From NCBI GenBank assembly GCA_021785095.1, contig JAJYGM010000731.1, forward strand, positions 1 to 7,731: a DNA stretch of 7,731 bases. The letters run 5' to 3'. Under the pieces are notes generated by a model. It was given only the letters and a program-made list of their open reading frames with translations. It was not told the origin of the DNA and ran no database searches. This document shows, in pieces, positions 1 to 5,601 of the stretch (its first letter is position 1; each line of letters starts with the position of its first letter). The DNA is from Actinomycetes bacterium. Lineage in GTDB: Bacteria > Actinomycetota > Acidimicrobiia > Acidimicrobiales > Bog-793. A program made the translations under genes and the position numbers.

Positions 1-780
1 CCGTCGTCCCTCGCGCCCGACGGGCAGCCCTTCGGGTCGAGGTTCCCCCGCATCACGATCCGCGACCAGGTGGAGGTGGAGGCCGCACTCGCGGACGCGC
101 TCGGCATCGAGCAGTGGGCGGCGGCTGTGGGCGGCTCCATGGGGGGGATGCGCGTGCTCGAGTGGATCGTGTCCTGGCCGTCGCGGGTCGCAAGGGCCGT
201 GGTCCTGTCCGTCGGAGCGGCGGCCACCGCCGACGAGATCGCCCTTTGCTCCCTCCAGTCCCGGGCCATCCGGGCCGACCCGGAGTTCCGAGACGGGGAC
301 TACTACGAGCTCGGGCCGGGGCCCGTCCGAGGCATGGCCATCGCCCGCGGGATCGGCCATCTGAGCTACCGGTCGAGCGTGGAGCTCGAGAGCCGGTTCG
401 GCCGTGCCGCCCAGGACGGCGAGGATCCGCTGCACAGGGGCCGCTACGCGGTGGAGTCCTACCTCGAGCACCACGGCGACAAGCTGGTTGCCCGCTTCGA
501 CCCGAACTCCTACGTCGTGCTGAGCGAGGCCATGAACCACCACGACGTCGGGCGGTGCCGCGGCGGCAAGGCCGCAGCGCTCTCCCGAGTGACCGCCGAC
601 GTCTTCGTCGGCGGCGTGGCGACCGACCGGCTGTACCCGATCGCCCTCCAGCACGAGCTCTCCGAGCTGCTGCCCGGGAGACGGCCGGCGTTCGTGATCG
701 ACTCAACGGTCGGCCACGACGGGTTCCTCGTGGAGACGGAGGCGGTGGGCACGCTCGTCCGGGCCGCTCTGGCCCGCTGA
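1..780 (+). CDS. metX: Homoserine O-acetyltransferase (MetX), 5'-truncated by window edge
   Basis: An alpha/beta-hydrolase-fold acyltransferase that would transfer an acetyl group from acetyl-CoA to the hydroxyl of L-homoserine, the first committed step of methionine synthesis in the cytoplasm. The frame is open from base 1, and 259 codons are visible. The first visible residues include the MetX-typical stretch P-[x]-G-S-R-F-P-x-I-T-I-R-D-Q (window residues 10-23). The nucleophile elbow is G-G-S-M-G-G with Ser at 136-138 (window residue 46). The acid is Asp in A-T-D-R-L-Y-P (625-627, residue 209) and the histidine is in V-G-H-D-G-F-L-V-E (715-717, residue 239). All three catalytic residues and the correct C-terminus are therefore present. 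Relative to a usual length near 370 residues, roughly 110 N-terminal residues lie outside the window. Any GTG start inside the window (for example at 70) would be false, because homology continues upstream of it. Some family members use succinyl-CoA or serine instead, so acetyl/homoserine specificity is inferred from overall resemblance. The stop codon is part of a downstream hairpin. Confidence 0.93.
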   Translation, partial: PSSLAPDGQPFGSRFPRITIRDQVEVEAALADALGIEQWAAAVGGSMGGMRVLEWIVSWPSRVARAVVLSVGAAATADEIALCSLQSRAIRADPEFRDGDYYELGPGPVRGMAIARGIGHLSYRSSVELESRFGRAAQDGEDPLHRGRYAVESYLEHHGDKLVARFDPNSYVVLSEAMNHHDVGRCRGGKAAALSRVTADVFVGGVATDRLYPIALQHELSELLPGRRPAFVIDSTVGHDGFLVETEAVGTLVRAALAR

Positions 781-809
781 CGGCCGGGAGCCGTCAGGGG
801 CGCGCGCCC
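777..809 (+). terminator. Hairpin pair at the end of metX, probable terminator
   Basis: A perfect 8-bp stem (CTGACGGC at 777-784, GCCGTCAG at 790-797) with a 5-nt loop overlaps the metX stop codon. It is followed at once by the 12-nt self-complementary GGGCGCGCGCCC (798-809). There is no T-run, as is common for terminators in high-GC actinobacteria. The position directly after a gene, facing a convergent gene, supports a terminator role. An 8-bp stem alone would not be significant by chance considerations, so confidence rests on position. Confidence 0.55.
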
Positions 810-837
810 TCTCCGGCGTCGACCGCTCCGCCGCCGT

Positions 838-880
838 GCTCGGCCTGGCTCAGCCCCGAGCGCGCGATGACGTGCACGTC
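838..880. terminator. Possible bidirectional terminator elements in the convergent gap
   Basis: A 6-bp stem (GCTCGG 838-843 with CCGAGC 856-861, 12-nt loop) is followed by the perfect 12-nt palindrome GACGTGCACGTC (869-880). The palindrome ends just 2 bases beyond the stop codon of the minus-strand MFS gene. The location is right for ending transcription of the MFS gene, reading leftwards. The stems are short and there is no T-tract, so this is only a tentative assignment. The rest of the 781-882 gap shows no coding potential that I trust. Confidence 0.3.
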
Positions 881-882
881 GA

Positions 883-2094
883 TCACGGCTCGGACAGTGT
901 GGAGACGAGCGCCGACCGTCGAGAGAGGCCGGTGCCGACGAGAAGGACGAGACCCGCTGCCAAGTTCAGGACGGCGACGACCCGCCAGAGCATCCCGAAG
1001 CCGGACGCCCGCGCGAGCTCGCCGAGCAGCAGCGGACCGACACATGCTCCCGTCGCGAAGCCGGTCAAGACGACGCCGGTCGACCGGGCCGCGCGGCGGG
1101 GATCCCGGCTGGCGACGTCGAAGTGGATCAGCCCGGGCCATGCCCAGCCGAGGCCGACCGCCACCACGCCCCCCACGACCAACGACCCGATGGTCCCGAA
1201 TGGCGTCGACGCGATCAGAAGGTCCCCCGCGACGCCACACATGACCAGGCACCCCGCGAGCACCGTCGCCGGCAACCCCGCACTGTCGACTGCACGGCCG
1301 CTCATCACACGACCGATGACGCCGGAGAGGCTCGCGAGCGCGAAGATCAGTGCAGTGGTCGACTGCGCGACATGCTGGGAGTGGACGCCGTAGAGGACGA
1401 AGAAGGCCGCGAAGGCGTTCCCCGCGGCAGCGCCGAACCCGCCGGCGACCGCCAAGACCGCGATCGGCACGTCCGGTCCGTCCCGCATTCTCTTCGGAGG
1501 CTGCGCCCGCTCGGCCTTCCGTTGGTCGGGCACGTAGAGAAGGGAGATCGCGGCCAGGCCCGTGCTCGGCACGCACATCGCCACGAACGACCACCGCCAT
1601 CCCACGGTGAGCGCGACGAGCGGGACGACGAGCCCCGCGAGGAGGCTTGCTCCGGTCGCAGAAGCCTGCTTGATCCCGAACGCCTGAGCGGGGCGCCGGG
1701 CCCGGTTCGTCGCCAAGAGCGCGTTCGCGCTCGGCTGAGCCGCTCCGTTGATGGCACCGGCGAACACGAGTGCGCCGTAGAGCACGAGCGGTGCTCGAGA
1801 CAACGCGATCCACGCGAAGGCGACGATGGACGCTGCCATCGCTCCGACGAGGCCACGGCGAATGCCGATCCGCTGGACGACGCGCCCGAGCACGGCCGTC
1901 GAGAGCGCAGTTGCGCCCGAGAACACGCCCACAGCAATGCCAATGTCCGCCACCGTCATGCGGAGGGTACGTTCGACGTCGACGCCCTGCGCGCCGACCA
2001 GGAAGACGGGAGAGATGCCGACGACGGTGACCGCGGCGGCCAAGAAGACGCCGCGGCCGGTGCCAGTCCAATCTGCCGGCCGCACCACGCGCAT
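883..2094 (-). CDS. MFS transporter (CynX/NimT-like general architecture)
   Basis: A polytopic inner-membrane protein with about twelve hydrophobic segments in two six-helix halves. The halves are separated by a charged central loop rich in K/R/E (around P-D-Q-R-K-A-E-R and P-K-R-M-R-D). A motif-A-like loop between helices 2 and 3 reads G-R-V-V-Q-R-I-G-I-R-R, with Gln where many MFS proteins have Asp. A conserved-looking G-A-I-N-G-A-A-Q-P-S-A-N segment follows. Together these support a major facilitator superfamily secondary transporter. The substrate cannot be told; organic anions or drugs are possible. Two starts are open. GTG at 2118 (411 aa) has purines abutting it with no proper spacing. 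ATG at 2094 (403 aa) has GGCGGTGA about 11 nt upstream. I prefer the ATG, but GTG 2118 is not excluded. The gene converges on metX and diverges from the ABC operon, so its promoter should lie within 2095-2340. I saw no convincing -35/-10 pair there on the minus strand. Confidence 0.88.
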   Translation of the reverse strand: MRVVRPADWTGTGRGVFLAAAVTVVGISPVFLVGAQGVDVERTLRMTVADIGIAVGVFSGATALSTAVLGRVVQRIGIRRGLVGAMAASIVAFAWIALSRAPLVLYGALVFAGAINGAAQPSANALLATNRARRPAQAFGIKQASATGASLLAGLVVPLVALTVGWRWSFVAMCVPSTGLAAISLLYVPDQRKAERAQPPKRMRDGPDVPIAVLAVAGGFGAAAGNAFAAFFVLYGVHSQHVAQSTTALIFALASLSGVIGRVMSGRAVDSAGLPATVLAGCLVMCGVAGDLLIASTPFGTIGSLVVGGVVAVGLGWAWPGLIHFDVASRDPRRAARSTGVVLTGFATGACVGPLLLGELARASGFGMLWRVVAVLNLAAGLVLLVGTGLSRRSALVSTLSEP

Positions 2095-2316
2095 CGCGCT
2101 GCCGTTCACCGCCCACACCCTCGCGTCCGAGTCGCCCGTCTTGGGCTTCCGAAGCGCTCCGTTACCGATCCAAGGCCCCGAGCGGCGTGTGGCCGATGTC
2201 GTGTCGCTCCTCGGCGAGGCGCGGCGTGGAGCCTTGGCGTCATCGCCATGTGGTCTTCATCGTCGACACTCCGTGGTCGGGCCCTCACGGCGTGCCGGGC
2301 GCATCGTCGAAGAGGG

Positions 2317-2345
2317 TTGACAGATTTGGGACAGTGTCCCATACT
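2317..2345 (+). promoter_or_regulatory. Sigma70-type promoter for the ABC operon
   Basis: A consensus -35 hexamer TTGACA (2317-2322) is followed after 17 nt by CATACT (2340-2345), which matches 4 of 6 positions of TATAAT including the key A and final T. Transcription would begin near 2351-2353 and run rightwards toward the substrate-binding-protein gene. The promoter sits in a local AT-rich patch of an otherwise very GC-rich sequence. The gene start is about 325 nt away, so the leader would be long. I cannot exclude additional closer promoters. Confidence 0.6.
2327..2341. promoter_or_regulatory. Operator-like perfect palindrome in the promoter spacer
   Basis: The sequence TGGGACAGTGTCCCA reads as two perfect 7-bp half-sites around one central base. 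It fills most of the spacer between the -35 and -10 hexamers and overlaps the first two bases of the -10. This is the classical placement for a repressor that blocks RNA polymerase, and short-spaced dyads of this kind are typical of TetR- or GntR-family operators. The regulator is not encoded in the window, so its family is inference. A lone half-site TGGGACA recurs at 2649-2655, just before the first gene of the operon. Confidence 0.6.
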
Positions 2346-2660
2346 ACTTCTCGTCACCAAATTCAGCGTTCTGCTGACTTAGCGACACGATGTCGGAAGG
2401 GGAGAGCAGCGCGGCCAGCATCACGCCTCGTTACACCGAGTAGCACCAGGACGGCGGCTCCGAGTCGGTGGCTGCGCCTCGCCAGTCTCCGGGCGATCCG
2501 GGCTGCGGGTCGCACGAGCCGACGTCAGGGCAGGGGTCGGCTCCAACTCCGAGCATGACGACAGGAGGCTCACGCCACCCACCTGTCGCGCACCACCATC
2601 AATCCAGCCGTCAAGCGCAACCACCAATCCCAGCCCACGGGCGATGAGTGGGACAACTCC

Positions 2661-2668
2661 GAGGGGGG
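2661..2668 (+). promoter_or_regulatory. Ribosome binding site that fixes the binding-protein start
   Basis: GAGGGGGG ends 8 nt before ATG 2677. The alternative in-frame ATG at 2644 has no purine-rich sequence at a usable distance. This argues for translation starting at 2677, which also places the signal peptide at the very N-terminus. Confidence 0.75.
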
Positions 2669-2676
2669 TCACAGAT

Positions 2677-3993
2677 ATGACCAGGACGCATCGCAAGTCG
2701 CTTCGAACGATGTGGACCCTGACGTTCTCGGCAGTGCTGAGCGTCGGGATCATCGCTGCGACCTGTTTGGGCGTCGCCGACGCGGCAGTCGCACACAGGT
2801 CCGGGCCCCGCTTCCATGGCGCGCCCGTCCACTTCGACATGACCAACTCCTACACCGGAACGTACGCGTCGTTCGGGGCGGCGGCGTGGGCCGGCGCGCA
2901 GGCTGCTGCGTACGCCATCAACAAGGCGGGCGGCATCAACGGCCACCAGCTCGTCCTCGACAAGACCGACGACTACGGGGACCCGGTCGATGCGGTCCCC
3001 GCTCAGAAGAAGGAGCTCGCGACCAATCACCCCTCCGTTCTGATCGGCGAGTCGACGCTGACCGTCTTCGCCTTGGAGCCGATCACCGATCACGCGGGCA
3101 TCCCGAACTTCACGGCCGCTGGCAGCCTCAACTTCGACCACAACCGGAACCCGTTGCTCTGGCGCATCACGCCCTCGGACTCCCAGCTTGCGGCTGCGAT
3201 GGCCGTCGAAGGTCACAATCGCGGCTGCAAGACCGGCGCCATCCTCTTCCAGGCCGGCACACCGGACAACCAGCTGGCACCTGACCTCAAGCGGGTCTTC
3301 TCGAGGCTCGGAGGCAAGATCCTGACTCTTCAATTCTTCGCCCTGAACCAGACCTCCTACCTGTCCGAGGTCGAGAAGAGCCTGACGGGTCACCCCCAGT
3401 GCATCTTCGTGGACATCCCGGCGACCAATGCCGCGACGATCATGAACAACTACCGCGAGGTGAACGGCCTCAACGACCAGTTCATCGGCACCACACTGAC
3501 GGCGGCCGTGACATTCACCAAGGCCGTGGGGGCGACAGTGGTCCACAAGCACCTCGTCTCCCTGCAGCCGGGCTCCACAGGCAGCGGGCCGGCGGTGAAG
3601 ACGTTCTTGCACGACTACGCAGTGGCCAACGGCGTGAGCCACAAGACAGCCATCGTCGGAGCACAGGCAGGTGCCAACTACGTCTACGACGCCGTGAACA
3701 TCGCCGCCCTGGCGATGGACTACGCGGGCACCTCCAACCCGAAGGTCTGGAACAAGGACGTGACGAAGGTGAGCAACGCACCGGGGCAGATCGTCTACAC
3801 ATACCCCAAGGGCCTTCAGCTCCTCAAGGGGCACAAGAAGATCAACTACACAGGTGCGGCAGGTCCGGACACATACAACCAGTACCACAACGAATTCGGC
3901 TCCTGGAGCGCGACGCAAGTCAGTGCGACAGGCAAGAGCGTGAAGACGCTCAACGCCATCAGCGCCGCAGAGCTGAAGAAGGTGAGCTCCTGA
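2677..3993 (+). CDS. ABC transporter substrate-binding protein, HAAT/Liv type
   Basis: A 438-residue extracytoplasmic solute receptor of the periplasmic-binding-protein type I family that serves Liv/HAAT importers. It would bind a small molecule outside the membrane and present it to the permease pair encoded downstream. The N-terminus is a Sec signal peptide: basic T-R-T-H-R-K-S-L-R, a hydrophobic core (about 12-33) and an A-D-A site after residue 36. Cys30 is preceded by A-A-T rather than a good lipobox, so lipid anchoring is doubtful. The mature domain begins with F-D-M-T-N-S-Y-T-G. It then shows the family signature I-N-K-A-G-G-I-N-G (81-89), a basic/acidic strand and D-D-Y-G-D-P. Two cysteines (184 and 242) could form a disulfide. 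The ligand is unknown; amino acids, amides, urea or aromatic acids are all bound within this family. It is the first gene of the operon and is separated from the next gene by 231 bp containing a strong hairpin. The adjacent 2644 ATG would only add 11 charged residues ahead of the signal peptide. Confidence 0.92.
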   Translation: MTRTHRKSLRTMWTLTFSAVLSVGIIAATCLGVADAAVAHRSGPRFHGAPVHFDMTNSYTGTYASFGAAAWAGAQAAAYAINKAGGINGHQLVLDKTDDYGDPVDAVPAQKKELATNHPSVLIGESTLTVFALEPITDHAGIPNFTAAGSLNFDHNRNPLLWRITPSDSQLAAAMAVEGHNRGCKTGAILFQAGTPDNQLAPDLKRVFSRLGGKILTLQFFALNQTSYLSEVEKSLTGHPQCIFVDIPATNAATIMNNYREVNGLNDQFIGTTLTAAVTFTKAVGATVVHKHLVSLQPGSTGSGPAVKTFLHDYAVANGVSHKTAIVGAQAGANYVYDAVNIAALAMDYAGTSNPKVWNKDVTKVSNAPGQIVYTYPKGLQLLKGHKKINYTGAAGPDTYNQYHNEFGSWSATQVSATGKSVKTLNAISAAELKKVSS

Positions 3994-4003
3994 CGCTGGA
4001 CAA

Positions 4004-4052
4004 GGCGGGTGCGGAGCGGAGCCGGCCGTCGGGTCGCTCCGCTCCGACCGCC
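4004..4052 (+). terminator. Strong hairpin after the binding-protein gene (terminator or attenuator)
   Basis: An 11-bp perfect GC-rich stem (CGGAGCGGAGC 4012-4022 with GCTCCGCTCCG 4036-4046) has a 13-nt loop. With two bulged G residues it extends outward by pairing GGCGGGT (4004-4010) with ACCGCC (4047-4052). It begins 10 nt after the stop codon and has no T-run. Such hairpins between the binding-protein gene and the rest of an ABC operon commonly stabilise or partially terminate the transcript, raising the ratio of binding protein to membrane parts. The effect here is inferred. Confidence 0.65.
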
Positions 4053-4106
4053 CTGTGATCGCACGCCCAGCCGTGCCTGTTCCGTAGAGGTCGACGGGAG
4101 ACGGCC

Positions 4107-4147
4107 AACCCCCGATTGCCCGAAGGAGGTCCAAATCGGGGGGGGTT
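4107..4147 (+). promoter_or_regulatory. Leader hairpin with a consensus Shine-Dalgarno in its loop
   Basis: CCCCCGATT (4109-4117) pairs perfectly with AATCGGGGG (4134-4142). The flanking AA (4107-4108) and TT (4146-4147) can also pair if three Gs bulge. The 16-nt loop contains AAGGAGGT (4123-4130), the full anti-SD complement, yet no ATG, GTG or TTG lies 5-12 nt downstream of it. The 3' arm is part of an uninterrupted G8 tract (4138-4145). The element lies about 80-120 nt before the hydrolase start. Its function is not known; a ribosome standby site or an RNA switch are possibilities. Confidence 0.4.
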
Positions 4148-4224
4148 AGCATCGGCCACAAGCCGGCGACGCGGGGCACGAACGAGGATCACTGCGGACG
4201 GCACGACGAGTAGGGGAACAGCAG

Positions 4225-5601
4225 GTGGGCGAGGACCGATCACTGGCGGCGTCAACCTCGGAGTGGGGTGCAGAGCTCCGGCGGCCGCCGAGGGAGCACG
4301 ACCGGTGGCTCTTGGACTGGCTGGTCCAGACGACTGGACGGGTGTACCACTTCCAGAAGGCCAACGGGCGCACACTCCCCGCCACAGTCCGGACCCACGC
4401 GATGATCAGCAAGCATCTCGGCCTTGCGGCGGGCAAGGCCGAGATGCTTGCGAAGGACGCGATGGAAGCGGGTGCGGCAGAGACCGCCAAGCACCACTTC
4501 TTCACGGCCTCCAACACGTACGCTGCCGCTCAGCACGTCATCTTCGAGACCAACGAGGAGAAGCGGTTCCTCCACGAGGGAGCGATGCGCTGCTACGCAG
4601 CCTACGCATCGCTCACCAGTCCCGAGATTCGTCACGTCCTGATCCCCTTCGAGGGCACGACTCTTGGGGCGTACCTCCACCTGGCCGACCTGGCTTCCCC
4701 TGCGCCATGCATCGTGGTCCTGCCGGGCTGCGACATGACGAAGGAGATGTACCCGGGCCCTGGGGCCAACCATGCGGCACAGCGGGGGATGCACATGCTC
4801 GTCCTCGACGGGCCCGGCCAGGGTGAGGCCAATCTCCGCGACCTCAAGCTGACCTCGACCAACTACGCCCGGGCCGTGAGCGCGGCGATCGACGTCGTGA
4901 GCAGGCTTCCCGAGGTGGACGGGAGGCGCATCGGCGTCTACGGGATGAGCTTCAGCTCCCAGTGGGCGATGGCCGCTGCCGCTCACGACGACAGGATCCG
5001 CGCCGTGGCGGCACCCCTGTTCTCGGGATGCGACAAGTACTACCTGATGAACGTGGAGGGTCCTCGGTGGCGGTGGCTGTTCATGTACCTGACGGGAGCA
5101 GCCTCGGAAGACGAGCTCAACGAGATCATGCGGGGCATGCGTCTCGACGATCTGCTGCCCGGTGTGCGCTGCCCTTGCCTTTGGGCGGTCGGAGAGTACG
5201 ACGCGCGCAGCCCCGTCCGGGAGGTGCTGCGGCTCTTCGACCTCATGACCAACGACCGGGAGCTGTGGATCTTCGCAGACCAGCATCATCAAGTGAACGT
5301 CGCTGACGGACGCAGCGTCCCCGTGTGGGGAAGCGACATCAACATGTACTCGTTCGACTGGCTCGAAGCCCACCTCAACGGCGCACCCGACAGCTCAGCG
5401 CGGCGCCGCATCCGGTACCTCCAGCCTGGTGAAGGACCGTACTCGCGGGCGGCCCGCACGCCGTGGCCCTGGTACCGGCGCTTCAGCCGAGAAGGGGCCC
5501 AGGGGGAAGAGTTCGAGGAGGAGGAGTTCGAGGAGGCTGCCCCCGCCGCGTCCAGCCTCGGAGGGCTCCCCAATGAAGGATCGATCGGAGCGTTGCCGTG
5601 A
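4225..5601 (+). CDS. Alpha/beta hydrolase resembling DHPON hydrolase/FrsA-type family
   Basis: A 458-residue cytoplasmic hydrolase. Residues 1 to about 135 are a mostly helical N-terminal region. An alpha/beta-hydrolase core follows: an oxyanion-type segment V-V-L-P-G-C-D-M-T-K-E (compare G-G-x-x-S-T-K-E in 2,6-dihydroxypseudooxynicotine hydrolase), D-G-P-G-Q-G-E, and a nucleophile elbow G-V-Y-G-M-S-F-S-S. Putative triad: Ser242, Asp326 (G-E-Y-D-A-R-S-P) and His355 (Q-H-H-Q-V-N; His354 adjacent). The spacing of these residues is close to what I recall for the DHPON hydrolase triad. The elbow has Ser where the second Gly of G-x-S-x-G normally stands. After the core (about residue 395) comes a 60-residue tail with E-E-F-E-E-E-E-F-E-E. 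Start: GTG 4225 with AGGGGA (4212-4217) 7 nt upstream. The gene ends in a GTGA overlap with livH. The reaction (C-C, ester or amide hydrolysis) cannot be settled; operon position suggests it acts on the imported solute. The coding sequence carries a perfect 19-bp inverted repeat. Confidence 0.85.
   Translation: MGEDRSLAASTSEWGAELRRPPREHDRWLLDWLVQTTGRVYHFQKANGRTLPATVRTHAMISKHLGLAAGKAEMLAKDAMEAGAAETAKHHFFTASNTYAAAQHVIFETNEEKRFLHEGAMRCYAAYASLTSPEIRHVLIPFEGTTLGAYLHLADLASPAPCIVVLPGCDMTKEMYPGPGANHAAQRGMHMLVLDGPGQGEANLRDLKLTSTNYARAVSAAIDVVSRLPEVDGRRIGVYGMSFSSQWAMAAAAHDDRIRAVAAPLFSGCDKYYLMNVEGPRWRWLFMYLTGAASEDELNEIMRGMRLDDLLPGVRCPCLWAVGEYDARSPVREVLRLFDLMTNDRELWIFADQHHQVNVADGRSVPVWGSDINMYSFDWLEAHLNGAPDSSARRRIRYLQPGEGPYSRAARTPWPWYRRFSREGAQGEEFEEEEFEEAAPAASSLGGLPNEGSIGALP
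4409..4451. repeat. Perfect 19-bp inverted repeat with 5-nt loop inside the hydrolase gene
   Basis: The left arm 4409-4427 and right arm 4433-4451 are exact reverse complements over 19 bp, separated by GGCGG (4428-4432). The element lies within codons 62-76 of the hydrolase and encodes an Ala/Leu/Lys-rich helical stretch (S-K-H-L-G-L-A-A-G-K-A-E-M-L-A). No T-run follows. As RNA it would be an extremely stable hairpin near the start of the message. Confidence 0.95.
5506..5535 (+). repeat. 15-bp tandem duplication encoding the acidic tail of the hydrolase
   Basis: Two adjacent 15-nt units (5506-5520 and 5521-5535) differ at one third-codon position, GAA versus GAG. Each encodes E-E-F-E-E, giving residues 428-437 of the hydrolase. 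The unit length is a multiple of three, so copy-number change would keep the frame. Confidence 0.9.

Larger units (their letters stand above)
2095..2676. other. Intergenic regulatory region between divergent MFS gene and ABC operon
   Basis: About 580 bases with no gene that I accept. The 2317-2385 stretch is visibly more AT-rich than its surroundings and holds a sigma70-like promoter with an embedded palindrome. Downstream of the predicted start site (near 2352) lies a leader of roughly 325 nt before the binding-protein ATG. The leader contains an 8-bp stem-loop (GAGCCGAC 2516-2523, GTCGGCTC 2536-2543, 12-nt loop). It also contains a small GACA-CGA-TGTC dyad (2384-2394) and an isolated AGGAGG (2563-2568) with no well-placed start. 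I recognised no riboswitch class in it. A second, closer promoter for the operon may exist, but I could not identify one. Confidence 0.6.

Noticed and set aside
114..1244. Long plus-strand open frame across the end of metX and the MFS gene
   Set aside because: Its translation is Arg/Pro/Gly-rich low-complexity sequence, out of frame with MetX and crossing a convergent gene boundary.
1692..1735. Short GC palindromes (CCGGGCCCGG and GAGCGCG-TT-CGCGCTC) inside the MFS gene
   Set aside because: They are short, made of common GC-rich codons, and not positioned at any boundary.
2555..2647. Small 30-codon ORF (His/Gln/Pro-rich) whose stop overlaps ATG 2644 as ATGA
   Set aside because: It has no ribosome binding site, an unlikely composition, and overlaps a start codon that I reject in favour of 2677.
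2611..4179. Long (522-codon) open frame on the minus strand opposite the binding-protein gene
   Set aside because: It is an antisense shadow of a gene with clear family motifs and a signal peptide; its translation lacks recognisable domains and such shadows are common at high GC.
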